Positions 34,063 through 43,338 of a DNA stretch of 61,779 bases are shown in pieces; the stretch's first letter is position 1, and every line of letters starts with the position of its first letter. Made by a program: the position numbers and the translations under genes. The notes beneath the pieces are model-generated. The model was not told the origin of the DNA and did no database searches. It saw only the letters and a list, made by a program, of their open reading frames with translations. The stretch comes from an uncultured Pelagibacteraceae bacterium (lineage in GTDB: Bacteria > Pseudomonadota > Alphaproteobacteria > Pelagibacterales > Pelagibacteraceae), in assembly GCA_902582105.1 (NCBI GenBank), contig CACHQT010000004.1, positions 1 through 61,779 of the forward strand. The letters run 5' to 3'.

Positions 34063-34660
34063 TAAATATCCATGGTTTTTTATTTTTTAATTCTTTTTCA
34101 AAAGAATTAATTTTATCTGATTTTTCTAAAGAAAGTGCAATGTCGTCTAATCCTTCTAATAAACATTTTTTTTTAAATGGATCAATGTCAAATCCAACTT
34201 CATTGTTTCCATAAATAATCTTTTGTTCTCTTAAATCAATAGATATTTCTTCTTTTCTATTAGAGTATTCTGATAGTTCTTTTATATTTTCTTCATTTAA
34301 AATAATTGGCAATATTCCATTTTTAAAGCAGTTGTTATAAAAAATATCTGCATAACTTGAACTTATAACGCAGGTTATTCCAAAATCTAATAATGCCCAA
34401 GGAGCATGTTCTCTCGAAGATCCGCAGCCAAAATTCTTTCCGGATATCAATATTTTTGAATTATTATATGGCTTTTGATTAAGAATAAAATCTTTAATTT
34501 CATTACCCTTTTCATCATATCTCAATTCAAAAAATAAATTTTTTCCTAACCCTGTTCTTTTTATGGTTTTTAAGAACTGTTTTGGAATAATCATATCCGT
34601 ATCAATATTTACAATAGGTAAATATGCAGGAATACTTTTTATAGATATAAATTTTTGCAT
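34055..34660 (-). CDS. leuD: 3-isopropylmalate dehydratase small subunit
   Basis: Small swivel-domain subunit of isopropylmalate isomerase. Diagnostic segments are [16 protein letters not shown] near the N-terminus and [22 protein letters not shown] in the middle. Length 201 is normal. It starts immediately after the leuC stop and overlaps leuB, so the isomerase subunits are made from one message. Confidence 0.96.
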   Translation of the reverse strand: MQKFISIKSIPAYLPIVNIDTDMIIPKQFLKTIKRTGLGKNLFFELRYDEKGNEIKDFILNQKPYNNSKILISGKNFGCGSSREHAPWALLDFGITCVISSSYADIFYNNCFKNGILPIILNEENIKELSEYSNRKEEISIDLREQKIIYGNNEVGFDIDPFKKKCLLEGLDDIALSLEKSDKINSFEKELKNKKPWIFND

Positions 34661-36064
34661 TTAACTTTGATATTTTCTAACGTCATCAAGATTTCCTGAT
34701 ATAGCTGCTGCTGCTGCCATTCCAGGACTAACTAAATGAGTTCTGCCTCCACGACCTTGCCTACCTTCAAAATTTCTATTAGAAGTAGACGCACATCTTT
34801 CTTCTGGTTTCAATTTATCGGCATTCATTGCTAAACACATTGAACAACCTGGCTCTCTCCATTCAAAGCCTGAGTCTATAAAAATCTTATCTAATCCTTC
34901 TTGTTCAGCTTGTTGTTTAACTAATCCTGACCCTGGGACTACCATTGCTTCAATATGAGACGCTTTCTTCTTATCCTTCAATATTTTTGCTGCTTCTCTC
35001 AAATCTTCAATTCGTCCATTAGTACAGCTACCAATGAAAACTTTATCAATCTTTATATCTTTTGCGGCAGTATCAGGCTTTAAACCCATATATTTTAGAG
35101 ATCTTTCAATTGAATTTTTTTTATCTAAATCTTTTTCATTTTTTGGATTAGGAACTTTGCCTTCAATAGTAATTACATCTTGGGGAGAAGTACCCCATGT
35201 CACCATTGGTATAATTTCTTCGGCTTTTAAATTAACTTCTTTATCAAATATTGCATCTGAGTCTGATTTTAAATTTTTCCAGTTTTCTAATGCTTTGTCC
35301 CAATTATCTTTTTTTGGAGACATTGGTCTATCTTTTAAATAATCAAAAATTTTTTGATCAGGTTCAATAAGCCCTGCTCTTGCGCCTCCTTCGATAGTCA
35401 TATTGCAAATTGTCATTCTTTGTTCAACGCTTAAAGATGATATAAGGGTACCGGAATATTCAACTACACAGCCAGTGCCTCCGGCAGTTCCAATTTTTCC
35501 AATAATTTGTAAAATTACATCTTTTGAAGTTACTCCAATAGGTAGTTTGCCATTTACATTTATTCTAAAATTTTTAGCTTTTTTTTGAACTAACGTTTGT
35601 GTTGCTAAAACATGTTCAACTTCAGATGTTCCGATTCCAAAAGCTAACGCTCCAAAAGCTCCGTGTGTTGCAGTATGACTATCGCCACATACAATTACTG
35701 TACCAGGTTGGGTAAAGCCTTGTTCCGGACCAATTATATGAACAATGCCTTGTCGTTTATCACCCATTCCAAAAAGTTTAATTCCAAATTCTTTACAATT
35801 AGTTTCTAAAGTATCAACTTGTATTTTAGACTCAATATCATCTATTCCTTTACTCCTATCAGTTGTCGGTACGTTATGATCGGCAACCGCCAATGTTAAA
35901 GTTGGTTGTCTTACTTTTCTATTTGAATTTCTTAAACCTTCAAAAGCTTGTGGACTTGTAACTTCATGTATTAGATGTCTATCAACAAATAATAATGCGG
36001 TACCATCTTCTTGTTGATGAACTAAATGTTCATTCCAAATTTTATCGTAAAGAGTTAATGGCAT
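34661..36064 (-). CDS. leuC: 3-isopropylmalate dehydratase large subunit
   Basis: Aconitase-family [4Fe-4S] enzyme isomerising 2- to 3-isopropylmalate. [15 protein letters not shown] opens the protein; [21 protein letters not shown] is conserved. Cluster cysteines lie in [13 protein letters not shown] and [11 protein letters not shown]. Arginine-containing substrate segments ([12 protein letters not shown]) are intact. Length 467 is normal. It follows rplS by 11 bp, so leucine genes appear to share transcripts with ribosomal-protein genes. Confidence 0.97.
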   Translation of the reverse strand: MPLTLYDKIWNEHLVHQQEDGTALLFVDRHLIHEVTSPQAFEGLRNSNRKVRQPTLTLAVADHNVPTTDRSKGIDDIESKIQVDTLETNCKEFGIKLFGMGDKRQGIVHIIGPEQGFTQPGTVIVCGDSHTATHGAFGALAFGIGTSEVEHVLATQTLVQKKAKNFRINVNGKLPIGVTSKDVILQIIGKIGTAGGTGCVVEYSGTLISSLSVEQRMTICNMTIEGGARAGLIEPDQKIFDYLKDRPMSPKKDNWDKALENWKNLKSDSDAIFDKEVNLKAEEIIPMVTWGTSPQDVITIEGKVPNPKNEKDLDKKNSIERSLKYMGLKPDTAAKDIKIDKVFIGSCTNGRIEDLREAAKILKDKKKASHIEAMVVPGSGLVKQQAEQEGLDKIFIDSGFEWREPGCSMCLAMNADKLKPEERCASTSNRNFEGRQGRGGRTHLVSPGMAAAAAISGNLDDVRKYQS

Positions 36065-36075
36065 TGAAAAAAAAA

Positions 36076-36609
36076 TTATTTTTTTTCTTCTGAGCTTTCT
36101 TTTTTAGGTTCTTCGGAACCTTCTTTTTTGGTAGGCTCAGATTTAGTTTCTACTTTTTTAGTTTCTTCTTTATCTACTTGAGAATCGATTGGAGCTAAGA
36201 CTTCTTCTTTTGGAGTTTCAGATTTAACATCAACTTCTATTCCTATATTCTTTCTAATCTTTTCAGCAATTCTTGCAGATTTTCCGGTTCTATCTCTTAA
36301 ATAATACAATTTTGCTCTTCTTACATCTCCTGATCTTGTAACTTTAATCGAGTCAACGATTGGACTATATAATGCAAAAGTCCGTTCAACACCTTCTCCA
36401 AAAGAAATTTTTCTAACTGTAAAAGATGAATTTATGTCTCGACTTTTCTTTGCAATACAAACACCTTCAAAGTATTGAATTCTATCCCTTTTTCCTTCTG
36501 TAATTCTTACCCCAACTTTAACAATATCTCCTGGATAAAATTCTGGCAATTTCTTCTCGGCCTGAATTTTTTTTACATTCATATTGTTTATTTCTTCGAT
36601 GTTTTTCAT
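36076..36609 (-). CDS. rplS: 50S ribosomal protein L19 with charged C-terminal tail
   Basis: L19 sits at the 30S-50S interface. The core contains [65 protein letters not shown] and TGKSARI, ending near residue 120. About 50 further residues rich in Lys, Glu and Ser are not part of normal L19. The ATG at 36609 lies 16 bases after the trmD stop and is preferred over an in-frame TTG at 36624 without a clear ribosome-binding site. The order is rpsP-trmD-rplS, with rimM missing between rpsP and trmD. Confidence 0.93.
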   Translation of the reverse strand: MKNIEEINNMNVKKIQAEKKLPEFYPGDIVKVGVRITEGKRDRIQYFEGVCIAKKSRDINSSFTVRKISFGEGVERTFALYSPIVDSIKVTRSGDVRRAKLYYLRDRTGKSARIAEKIRKNIGIEVDVKSETPKEEVLAPIDSQVDKEETKKVETKSEPTKKEGSEEPKKESSEEKK

Positions 36610-36625
36610 TGTAATATTTATCAAG

Positions 36626-37312
36626 TTAATTCTTTTTATATTTTTGCCATAAATCCGGCCTTCGGTCGCGTGTTATAGCCTCAGATTGAGACAAACGCCA
36701 GTCTTTAATTTTAGCGTGATCGCCTGATAATAAGACTTCTGGAACACCTTTTTCCTCCCAAATTTGAGGTTTTGTATACTGAGGATATTCTAATAACCCA
36801 TTTTCAAAACTTTCATTTTTTTTTGATGAGTCATTTCCTAAAACTCCAGGTAACAATCTAAGAATGCTATCAATTATCACAACAGCTGCGGACTCTCCTC
36901 CAGATAAAATAAAATCTCCAATGCTTATTTCTTCAATATTTCTTGTAGACAACAGTCTTTCATCAACTCCTTCGAAATGACCACATATTAAATTTATTGA
37001 TTTTTCTTTTGAAAGTTCTTTTGCAATTTTTTGATCAAATTTTTTACCTTTTGGAGATAAATAAAAAATTCTACTATTATCATTTAAATTTTTATCAATA
37101 GATCTTGCTAAAATATCAGCCTTCAGAAGCATTCCCGCTCCACCTCCAAACGGGGTATCATCGACAGTTTTATGTTTGTCCACTGCGGCATCTCTAATAT
37201 TTACAACTTTTAAATTCCATATTTTTTTTTCTAATGCTTTTCCATAAAGACCCTTTGACAAAGGTCCAGGGAAAAACTCTGGATATAAAGTAAATATTTG
37301 TGCCTGCCACAT
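36626..37312 (-). CDS. trmD: tRNA (guanine-N1)-methyltransferase
   Basis: Methylates G37 of tRNAs to prevent frameshifting, using S-adenosylmethionine. The SPOUT-fold trefoil knot is recognisable from [45 protein letters not shown] and the C-terminal [17 protein letters not shown]. Length 228 is normal. It begins 3 bp after rpsP and ends 16 bases before the ATG of rplS. Confidence 0.96.
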   Translation of the reverse strand: MWQAQIFTLYPEFFPGPLSKGLYGKALEKKIWNLKVVNIRDAAVDKHKTVDDTPFGGGAGMLLKADILARSIDKNLNDNSRIFYLSPKGKKFDQKIAKELSKEKSINLICGHFEGVDERLLSTRNIEEISIGDFILSGGESAAVVIIDSILRLLPGVLGNDSSKKNESFENGLLEYPQYTKPQIWEEKGVPEVLLSGDHAKIKDWRLSQSEAITRDRRPDLWQKYKKN

Positions 37313-37315
37313 AAA

Positions 37316-37744
37316 TTATTTTGTTTCCTTTGGAGCTTCTGCCTTTGGAGCTTCCGCTTTTTTAGCTTCTTCCTTTGGAGCTTCCGCTTTTTTAGCTTCT
37401 TCCTTTGGAGCTTCACCAGAAGGTGCAGCTTCATCTTTTTTCTTTCTATCTTTTTTTGGAATTGCTTTCTGAGGATTGTTTCCTTTAACTGGCATTGGCA
37501 TTAATTGATTTTCTCCAAGTATTCTAGAAACCCTAATTGTAGGTTGTGCTCCCTGTCCTAACCAATATTTAATTCTATCTATTTCTAATCCAACTCTTTC
37601 TTTTTTATCTTTTGGTAATAATGGATTAAAAAAACCAAGTTTTTCTATAAATCTTCCATCTCTTGAAAATCTACTATCTGCAACAACTATTTTGTATACT
37701 GGTCTCTTTTTTGTTCCCCCCATTGACAATCTTAACTTTAACAT
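37316..37744 (-). CDS. rpsP: 30S ribosomal protein S16 with repetitive tail
   Basis: S16 is an early-assembly 30S protein. The core [20 protein letters not shown] with [20 protein letters not shown] and [12 protein letters not shown] is canonical and ends near residue 80. The next 60 residues are a Lys/Glu/Ala/Pro-rich extension with direct repeats ([10 protein letters not shown] units). Length 142 is far above the usual 80-90. The tail resembles those of L19 and L21 in this window. It starts 13 bp after ffh and ends 3 bp before trmD. Confidence 0.94.
   Translation of the reverse strand: MLKLRLSMGGTKKRPVYKIVVADSRFSRDGRFIEKLGFFNPLLPKDKKERVGLEIDRIKYWLGQGAQPTIRVSRILGENQLMPMPVKGNNPQKAIPKKDRKKKDEAAPSGEAPKEEAKKAEAPKEEAKKAEAPKAEAPKETK
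37329..37414 (-). repeat. 30-bp tandem repeats coding the S16 tail
   Basis: Two full 30-bp units (37344-37373 and 37374-37403) are nearly identical, flanked by a half unit on each side. Each encodes a ten-residue Lys/Glu/Ala/Pro unit of the rpsP C-terminal extension, so length change by slippage would keep the frame. Confidence 0.8.
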
Positions 37745-37757
37745 TTTATTCCTTTCA

Positions 37758-39116
37758 TTATTTTAATTGATTAAAAAGCTCTGGCGGTATTCCTTTGTCA
37801 GTCATACCTTTCAGATTTCCTTTTGACATCTTTTTCATCATTTCAGACATCATTTTAAATTGCTTAAGCAATTTATTGATAGTGGCTGTATCTGTTCCAG
37901 AGCCATTAGCAATTCTTTTCTTTCTAGATCCATTAATGATTTTTGGATCTTCTCTTTCTTTTTTAGTCATAGATAATATTATTGCTTCATTTTGAGTTAT
38001 AATTTTTTCATCTACTCCTGCAGCATCCATTTGAGATTTAATTTTAGAAACACCGGGCAAGAAAGACATAACGCCCTCTATTCCCCCCATTTTTTTCATC
38101 TGCCTAAGTTGAGTTAAATAATCTTCTAGTGAAAATTGTCCTTTTTTTAAATTTTCTTCAGCTTTTTTAATATTTTCTTCTCCAAGATCTTGGGCGGCCT
38201 TTTCGACTAAAGAAACAACATCTCCCATGCCTAATATTCGGTTTGCAATACGATCCGGATGAAATACTTCAATATTATCTATTTTCTCTCCGATCCCTAA
38301 AAATTTTATTGGTACTTGAGATACATATTTCATGCTAACAGCTGCTCCACCTCTTGCGTCACCATCGGCTCTAGTTAAAATAATTCCAGTTAGATTTACT
38401 GTATTTTTAAATTCTTTTGCAACTTCGGCAGCCACTTGACCTGTAAGAGAATCTGCAACAAGAAATGTTTCAGTTGGTTTAATTATGCTTTCTATTTGCT
38501 TTATCTCACTCATCATTTGAAGATCAATTTGAGTTCTTCCTGCAGTATCAAATAAAATTATTTCTGCTCCATTTAAGTTGGCTGCACTAATTGCTCTCCT
38601 GCAGATATCTGCTGGTAGTTGACCTTCAATCACTGGCAATGTCATTATATTATTTTGCTCGCCTAATGATTTTAATTGTTCTTGTGCAGCTGGTCTGTAA
38701 ACATCAAGACTAACCATCATTATTTTCTTTTTTTTATTAATTTCTAAAAATTTAGCTAGTTTAGCTGTAGTAGTTGTTTTTCCTGAACCCTGAAGCCCTA
38801 CTAGCATCATTGGAACAGGTGGAACAGCATTTAAATTAATCTCTTCATTTTTTTCACCAAGTAACTTTACTAATTCATCATAAACTATTTTGATAACCAT
38901 TTGGCCAGGTGAGGTAGATCTAATTATTTCTTGACCTAGAGCTTTTGGTTTAACGTTTTCGATGAAATTTTTAGCCACATTGAGAGATACATCTGCCTCT
39001 AAAAGAGCTTGTCGTATGCCTCTAAGCCCTTCATCTACTTGTTTTTCATCAAGCGATGGTGCTTTTTTTAGAGAAGAAAAAACTTCTTCAAATTTATTTG
39101 TCAAATTTTCAAACAT
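37758..39116 (-). CDS. ffh: Signal recognition particle protein Ffh
   Basis: SRP54-type GTPase that binds signal peptides and SRP RNA for co-translational targeting. The N domain is followed by G1 [15 protein letters not shown] (about 107-121), G3 DTAGRTQ and the [12 protein letters not shown] segment. The methionine-rich M domain ends with [18 protein letters not shown]. The 452-residue length is normal. The ATG at 39116 is preceded by a GGATGA-type ribosome-binding site embedded in the structured leader described separately. It starts a co-directional run with rpsP and trmD. Confidence 0.97.
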   Translation of the reverse strand: MFENLTNKFEEVFSSLKKAPSLDEKQVDEGLRGIRQALLEADVSLNVAKNFIENVKPKALGQEIIRSTSPGQMVIKIVYDELVKLLGEKNEEINLNAVPPVPMMLVGLQGSGKTTTTAKLAKFLEINKKKKIMMVSLDVYRPAAQEQLKSLGEQNNIMTLPVIEGQLPADICRRAISAANLNGAEIILFDTAGRTQIDLQMMSEIKQIESIIKPTETFLVADSLTGQVAAEVAKEFKNTVNLTGIILTRADGDARGGAAVSMKYVSQVPIKFLGIGEKIDNIEVFHPDRIANRILGMGDVVSLVEKAAQDLGEENIKKAEENLKKGQFSLEDYLTQLRQMKKMGGIEGVMSFLPGVSKIKSQMDAAGVDEKIITQNEAIILSMTKKEREDPKIINGSRKKRIANGSGTDTATINKLLKQFKMMSEMMKKMSKGNLKGMTDKGIPPELFNQLK

Positions 39117-39119
39117 ATT

Positions 39120-39226
39120 TTCATCCAGCAGCTATCGCACCAGTGGGCGAACCCTCGCTGACTGGTGTCGATCTCTTTGTTGCCAAAGACACCGCAAATT
39201 GCTGATTTTGCGGAAGTGGCGATAAA
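39120..39226 (-). ncRNA. Structured RNA leader upstream of ffh
   Basis: A conspicuously GC-rich segment sits between ffh and dapF. On the minus strand it folds into a closed multibranch element. P1 is TATCGC (39224-39219) with GCGATA (39138-39133); P2 is CCGCAAA with TTTGCGG (39213-39207 with 39198-39192); P3 is CTTTG-GCAA-CAAAG with a GNRA loop (39188-39175); P4 is CACCAGT with ACTGGTG (39167-39161 with 39144-39138), capped by GGG-TTCG-CCC (39154-39145). The P2 loop TCAGCA can pair with TGCTGG (39130-39125), which overlaps the ffh ribosome-binding site. An alternative helix GGTGTC/GACACC competes with P2 and P4. I recall an 'ffh' RNA motif reported from Pelagibacter; this may be that element. 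Confidence 0.65.
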
Positions 39227-39234
39227 CTATAATA
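39226..39234. promoter_or_regulatory. Overlapping divergent -10 elements for ffh and dapF
   Basis: The nearly self-complementary ACTATAATA gives TATAAT on the plus strand (39228-39233, toward dapF) and TATTAT/TATAGT on the minus strand (39234-39229 or 39231-39226, toward ffh). A minus-strand start about seven bases on falls at 39219-39222, just where helix P1 of the ffh leader begins. Neither direction has a strong -35 at ideal spacing. The position of both start sites is inference. Confidence 0.4.
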
Positions 39235-39273
39235 GAGGTTCAAAAAGTCAATAAATAAGTTAAGTATTAATAT

Positions 39274-40092
39274 ATGGAATTTAAAGCTTTTAAAATGGAC
39301 GGTTTGGGTAATGATTTTGTTATCGTTGATAGAAGAAAAAATCCAATTTCTATTGTTAAAGAAAAAATTATTGAACTGGGAAAAAGAGATAATGTTGGTT
39401 TTGACCAATTAATATTTCTTGATGAGATAGACCCTCAAGTTCCTAATTATATTCCAATTACAATATTTAATTCTGATGGAGAAGAGGTTGAAGCTTGCGG
39501 CAATGGAAGTAGATGTGTTGCAAAGCTTATATGTGATGAAAAAAAAATTGAACATACTGCAGTAGTAGCTGGTAAGAGAGTTTTAAAAGCTCAAAAAATT
39601 TCTGAAGATAGTGTTAGAATTATAATGGGTGATCCTATTTTTGATTGGGAAAAAATTCCTTTATCGAAAAATATAGATTGTAAAAATATAAACCTAAAAA
39701 TTGGAAATCAAGAATTTAAAAATGGTTATGCATTAAATGTAGGTAATCCACATATAGTTTTTTTTGTTGAGGATTGTTATAAATATAACTTAAAACAAAT
39801 TGGACCATTAATTGAAAACCATGAATTATTTCCAGAAAAAATAAATGTTACATTTGCTCAAATAAAAGATAGTAATAATATTTTGGTAAATGTTTGGGAA
39901 CGTGGAGCTGGACAAACTAAAGCATGTGGAACAGCTGCTTGTGCAACTGGTGTTGTTGCTTTCGAAAAAAAAATTGCTTCAAATAACAACAATATTCATT
40001 TCAAAGAAGGTTTTTTAAATATTGAATATGATGGAATTATTTCTATGACAGGTCCTGTTTCAGGTATTAAAGAAATTAAAATAAAATTATAA
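39274..40092 (+). CDS. dapF: Diaminopimelate epimerase
   Basis: Interconverts LL- and meso-diaminopimelate for lysine and peptidoglycan. The protein opens FKMDGLGNDFVIVD. The two catalytic cysteines are in EACGNGSRCVA (first) and AGQTKACGTAACAT (second). Length 272 is normal. It is divergent from ffh and shares its stop/start junction with ftsY (TAATG). Confidence 0.97.
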   Translation: MEFKAFKMDGLGNDFVIVDRRKNPISIVKEKIIELGKRDNVGFDQLIFLDEIDPQVPNYIPITIFNSDGEEVEACGNGSRCVAKLICDEKKIEHTAVVAGKRVLKAQKISEDSVRIIMGDPIFDWEKIPLSKNIDCKNINLKIGNQEFKNGYALNVGNPHIVFFVEDCYKYNLKQIGPLIENHELFPEKINVTFAQIKDSNNILVNVWERGAGQTKACGTAACATGVVAFEKKIASNNNNIHFKEGFLNIEYDGIISMTGPVSGIKEIKIKL

Positions 40093-41009
40093 TGGGTATT
40101 TTTGAAAAATTTAAATTAGGTTTTAAAAAAAGTGCCTCAGCTTTTACATCTGGGCTTAAAGAAATAATTATAAAAGAAGAAATTGATGACAAAGCACTAG
40201 ATGAAATTGAAGAGTTTTTAATACAATCTGATGTGGGTACTGTTGCATCAGAGGAAATTAAAGAAATAATTGCAGAAAAAAAAATTGATCCAAATAAAAA
40301 TAAAGTTGATGAAATTAATTCACTTCTTAGAAAATATATAATTGATTTAATGTCTCCATTAGAAAAAAATGATTTTTTTTCTAATAAAACTGACTTAAAT
40401 GCAATTCTTGTTTCTGGTGTTAATGGAGTTGGAAAAACAACTACAATTGGAAAAATAGGAAAAATCTTAAAATCTAATGGTAATAAAGTTATTTTTTCAG
40501 CATCTGATACTTTTAGAGCCGCAGCAATTGAACAGTTGGAAAACTGGGCTAAAAAAATAGATGTAAATATAATTAAATCCGCACAGGGTTCTGATCCTGC
40601 TTCTGTTGCATTTAAAGCTATTGATGAAGCAATTAAGAAGGAATTTACTCATGTGCTTATAGATACTGCTGGAAGATTACAAAATAAAAAAAATTTAATG
40701 GAAGAATATAAAAAAATTGCAAATGTTACTAAAAAAATTGATCCTAACGCTCCTCACGAAGTATTATTAGTTTTAGATGCAACTTCTGGACAAAATGTAA
40801 TAAATCAAGTGGAGGAATTTAATAAAATAATTCCAATTACAGGTCTAATCATGACTAAATTAGACGGAACTGCAAAAGGTGGAATTTTAATAGCAATTGC
40901 CAAAAAATATAAATTACCAATTATTGCTTTGGGTTTAGGTGAAAAAGAGGATGATCTTCAAATTTTTGAAGCAAAAAAATTTGCAGATGCTTTTATCAGT
41001 ACAAACTAA
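40092..41009 (+). CDS. ftsY: Signal recognition particle receptor FtsY
   Basis: SRP receptor GTPase. It contains only the NG core: the N domain from about residue 10, G1 SGVNGVGKTTTIGKIG near 110-125, the closing-loop DTFRAAAIEQLENWA, G3 DTAGRLQNKKNLMEE and TKLDGTAKGG. The acidic A domain of the E. coli protein is absent, normal for alphaproteobacteria. Length 305. It overlaps dapF by one base. Its TAA shares CTAA with the TAG of the opposing hydrolase gene. Confidence 0.96.
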   Translation: MGIFEKFKLGFKKSASAFTSGLKEIIIKEEIDDKALDEIEEFLIQSDVGTVASEEIKEIIAEKKIDPNKNKVDEINSLLRKYIIDLMSPLEKNDFFSNKTDLNAILVSGVNGVGKTTTIGKIGKILKSNGNKVIFSASDTFRAAAIEQLENWAKKIDVNIIKSAQGSDPASVAFKAIDEAIKKEFTHVLIDTAGRLQNKKNLMEEYKKIANVTKKIDPNAPHEVLLVLDATSGQNVINQVEEFNKIIPITGLIMTKLDGTAKGGILIAIAKKYKLPIIALGLGEKEDDLQIFEAKKFADAFISTN

Positions 41010-41809
41010 CTTGACTGGTCTATAAAATTTTTAATAGAATCGATCAGATCTTGATTATATTCCATCATATGATCATCTTGTTCATTAAAGTAACTAAACT
41101 TCGGTGATGGTAAAATTTCAAATATTTGCTTTCCCATATAAAAAGGAACAATTTTATCTTTTTCACCATGCATTACTAACACTGGAGAGTTTATAAAATT
41201 AAGTTTTTTTTTACTTTCGTATTTATCTTTAAGGAGAAATTTTACAGGAAAGAAAGGATAGTATTTTTGTCCAAGATCTACCATTGATGTGAAAGGCGCT
41301 TCTAAAATAATGCCAGAAAAATTTTTGGACTGAGCAGTATGAATTGCAACAGCTGTTCCAAGTGACTCTCCATATAAAATAATGTTATTTTCTAAAATAT
41401 TTTTGGATTTAAGCCATATAATTACATTCTCAGCATCTTTATAAAGTCCCTCTTCAGACGGCTTACCTTCACTTTCATTAAAACCTCTATATGCAAATAT
41501 TAAATAATTTAAATTCAATTTTGATAATTCGTTTAATTTATAAATTCTATTTGAGAGGTCTCCTGCATTCCCATGAAAAAAAACTAATGTCTTATAATTT
41601 TCATTTTTTTTATAGTGCCAAGCGATTAATTCTTTTTCGGAGGGTATCTTTATTTCGTCAATTTCATGATCTAATGTGTAACTACTTCTAGAGTTAACAC
41701 TCGGATGATATAATAATTTTCTCTGATAAAAAAATAAGAAAAGTGTAATTAAAAAATAAACTATAAAAACTATAAGAAAAAAATTAATGAACATGCTGGT
41801 TGACTTCAT
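41006..41809 (-). CDS. Membrane-anchored alpha/beta hydrolase (BEM46-like)
   Basis: An N-terminal membrane segment (about residues 8-28) is followed by a serine-hydrolase domain. The oxyanion region is VFFHGNAGDLSNR, the nucleophile elbow GESLGTAVAI, the acid lies in MHGEKDKIVPF and the histidine in DDHMMEY. Length 267 matches the BEM46/YfhR (ABHD13/17-like) family, whose bacterial substrates are not well defined. It is the last gene of the minus-strand run and lies 15 bp after the 58-residue membrane protein. Confidence 0.8.
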   Translation of the reverse strand: MKSTSMFINFFLIVFIVYFLITLFLFFYQRKLLYHPSVNSRSSYTLDHEIDEIKIPSEKELIAWHYKKNENYKTLVFFHGNAGDLSNRIYKLNELSKLNLNYLIFAYRGFNESEGKPSEEGLYKDAENVIIWLKSKNILENNIILYGESLGTAVAIHTAQSKNFSGIILEAPFTSMVDLGQKYYPFFPVKFLLKDKYESKKKLNFINSPVLVMHGEKDKIVPFYMGKQIFEILPSPKFSYFNEQDDHMMEYNQDLIDSIKNFIDQSS

Positions 41810-41824
41810 TAACTAATAAAGGAT

Positions 41825-42001
41825 CTATTTTTTATCGAAGAAAGCCTCATAAAGCATCATAAAGATCGCTATTCCCATTAATATATAAACAGGTAAAACA
41901 TCCCAAAAAGTAATCATCATTGATCTTGTAAGTGTAGTTGCAAGACCAACCAAAAAAAATATTGCAAAAGATAAACCTATAATAGTAGTTATTTTATTCA
42001 T
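41825..42001 (-). CDS. 58-residue membrane protein, unknown function
   Basis: A small open frame runs from ATG (42001-41999) to TAG (41827-41825). Its ATG overlaps the last 8 bases of the amidase gene, so it is probably translationally coupled. The product starts MNKITTIIGLSFAIFFLVGL and has two predicted membrane helices (about 5-25 and 31-51), with a short Lys-ending tail (FFDKK). I recognise no family. Position at the end of the TRAP-amidase operon suggests an accessory membrane role, which is inference only. Confidence 0.6.
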   Translation of the reverse strand: MNKITTIIGLSFAIFFLVGLATTLTRSMMITFWDVLPVYILMGIAIFMMLYEAFFDKK

Positions 42002-43331
42002 TAAATCCTTTACTTTTTTGTTCTAGCCACCTAGCAGTCCCTAAAAATCTTTGATCGTCGTATTTATCTCCAATCAATTGTACGCCCAAAGGTAAATTAT
42101 TTTCACCTTGAAGTAAAGGAAGAGAAATACAAGGCGTTCCCATGAAAGACCAAAACTTGTTAAATTCAGCTGTGCCTGTACTTTTTAAACCTTTTGGTGC
42201 AACACCAGGACTAGATGGTGATAATACTCCATGGTAATCCTCAAAAACTTCTTTATATGACTCATAACTTCTTTTTATAAAATCGATTGCTTCAGCATAT
42301 TCCTTTGCAGAATATTTGTTTCCATTTGCTATAGCTTTTTGCATATAATTAGAAAGTTTCTTCTTATTTTTTTTATAATATTCACTAAAATTATTGGCTA
42401 AATCAGTTTCGTGAATAATCTGATGATATTTATTTATGTCTTTAAAATAAGATGGTGTATCAAAAACTTCTATATTTTTCCTAAATGATTTAATAAAATA
42501 TTCAAATGACTCTCTAGATTTTTTATCAATTAATTTCCATGCATCTGTTTTATAAAAAATAAATTTTGGTTCAAATAAAGGTTCTTTTCTACAAGCATTT
42601 AACATATCTTCTGCAGAATAGTATACGGTTGCATGATCGTAAGAGTCTTTTTTGATTAAAACTTTTGCTAATAAAGCAACATCCTCAACGGTTTTACCAA
42701 AAACTCCTATATGGTCTAGAGAGTAAGAAGTTCTTAAAACACCGTTTCTAGATATTAATCCATAAGATGGCTTATAACCAACAACGCCACAATAGGATGC
42801 GGGCCTAATTACGGATCCTCCTGTTTGAGATCCAATTGAGAGTGGGGCCATATGAGATGCAATTACAGCAGCAGATCCACTTGAAGAACCACCGGGTGTT
42901 CTATTGTAATCATGAGGGTTTTTTGTTGCAGGCGGGCCTAAATAAGCTAACTCCGAAGTGGCAGTTTTGCCCATAATTATTGCTCCCTCTGACTTAAGAA
43001 GATCAACTATTTCAGCATTCTGAGATTGTGTTTTTCCTTTTCGAAGAACAGTTCCACATTCTGTGGGCATATCATATGTGCCAATTATATCTTTTAAAGC
43101 AACTGGTATTCCATGAAGTAGACCTGTAGTTTTTCCTGATCTTCTATGATTGTCTGCTTCTTCAGCTTTTTCTAGTAAAAGTTTTTTATCAAAGTGTACC
43201 CAAGCCTTAATATCTTTTTCAAACTTATTTATTTGGTCAATATAGGATTTACAAATTTCAACAGATGTTAATTTTCCATCTTTAATTTTTTTTACAATAT
43301 CGTGAACTGGAAGTGAAAATAAGTCACTCAT
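41994..43331 (-). CDS. Amidase (amidase-signature family)
   Basis: Amide hydrolase with a Ser-cisSer-Lys triad. The lysine is in GIPVALKDIIGT, and GGSSSGSAAVIAS with SIGSQTGGSVIRPA supplies the two serines. The protein is GatA-like in length, but no gatB or gatC is nearby, so it is more likely a catabolic amidase. A TTG at 43349 is possible, but the ATG at 43331 lies 7 bases after the dctM stop and gives the natural N-terminus MSDLFSLP. It follows dctPQM, hinting that a transported amide, or an amide made from the transported acid, is its substrate. Confidence 0.85.
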   Translation of the reverse strand: MSDLFSLPVHDIVKKIKDGKLTSVEICKSYIDQINKFEKDIKAWVHFDKKLLLEKAEEADNHRRSGKTTGLLHGIPVALKDIIGTYDMPTECGTVLRKGKTQSQNAEIVDLLKSEGAIIMGKTATSELAYLGPPATKNPHDYNRTPGGSSSGSAAVIASHMAPLSIGSQTGGSVIRPASYCGVVGYKPSYGLISRNGVLRTSYSLDHIGVFGKTVEDVALLAKVLIKKDSYDHATVYYSAEDMLNACRKEPLFEPKFIFYKTDAWKLIDKKSRESFEYFIKSFRKNIEVFDTPSYFKDINKYHQIIHETDLANNFSEYYKKNKKKLSNYMQKAIANGNKYSAKEYAEAIDFIKRSYESYKEVFEDYHGVLSPSSPGVAPKGLKSTGTAEFNKFWSFMGTPCISLPLLQGENNLPLGVQLIGDKYDDQRFLGTARWLEQKSKGFNE

Positions 43332-43338
43332 TAATGCT

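Noticed and set aside
37231-37504. Open frames on both strands over the rpsP tail
   Set aside because: They are by-products of the 30-bp repeats, which stay open in several frames; only the S16 frame has a ribosomal core.
39120-39226. SRP RNA (4.5S, ffs) gene next to ffh
   Set aside because: The conserved domain IV core (CAGG...GGAA...AGCAGC) is absent; the hairpins here carry GCAA and TTCG loops instead.
39121-39408. A 95-codon open frame on the minus strand across the ffh/dapF gap and the start of dapF
   Set aside because: It is antisense to dapF, has no recognisable domain or ribosome-binding site, and its 3' half is the structured ffh leader, so the open frame is incidental.
41994-43331. 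Amidase as GatA of the tRNA-dependent amidotransferase
   Set aside because: No gatC or gatB neighbours and placement in a TRAP operon make a catabolic amidase more likely, although the sequence alone does not exclude it.
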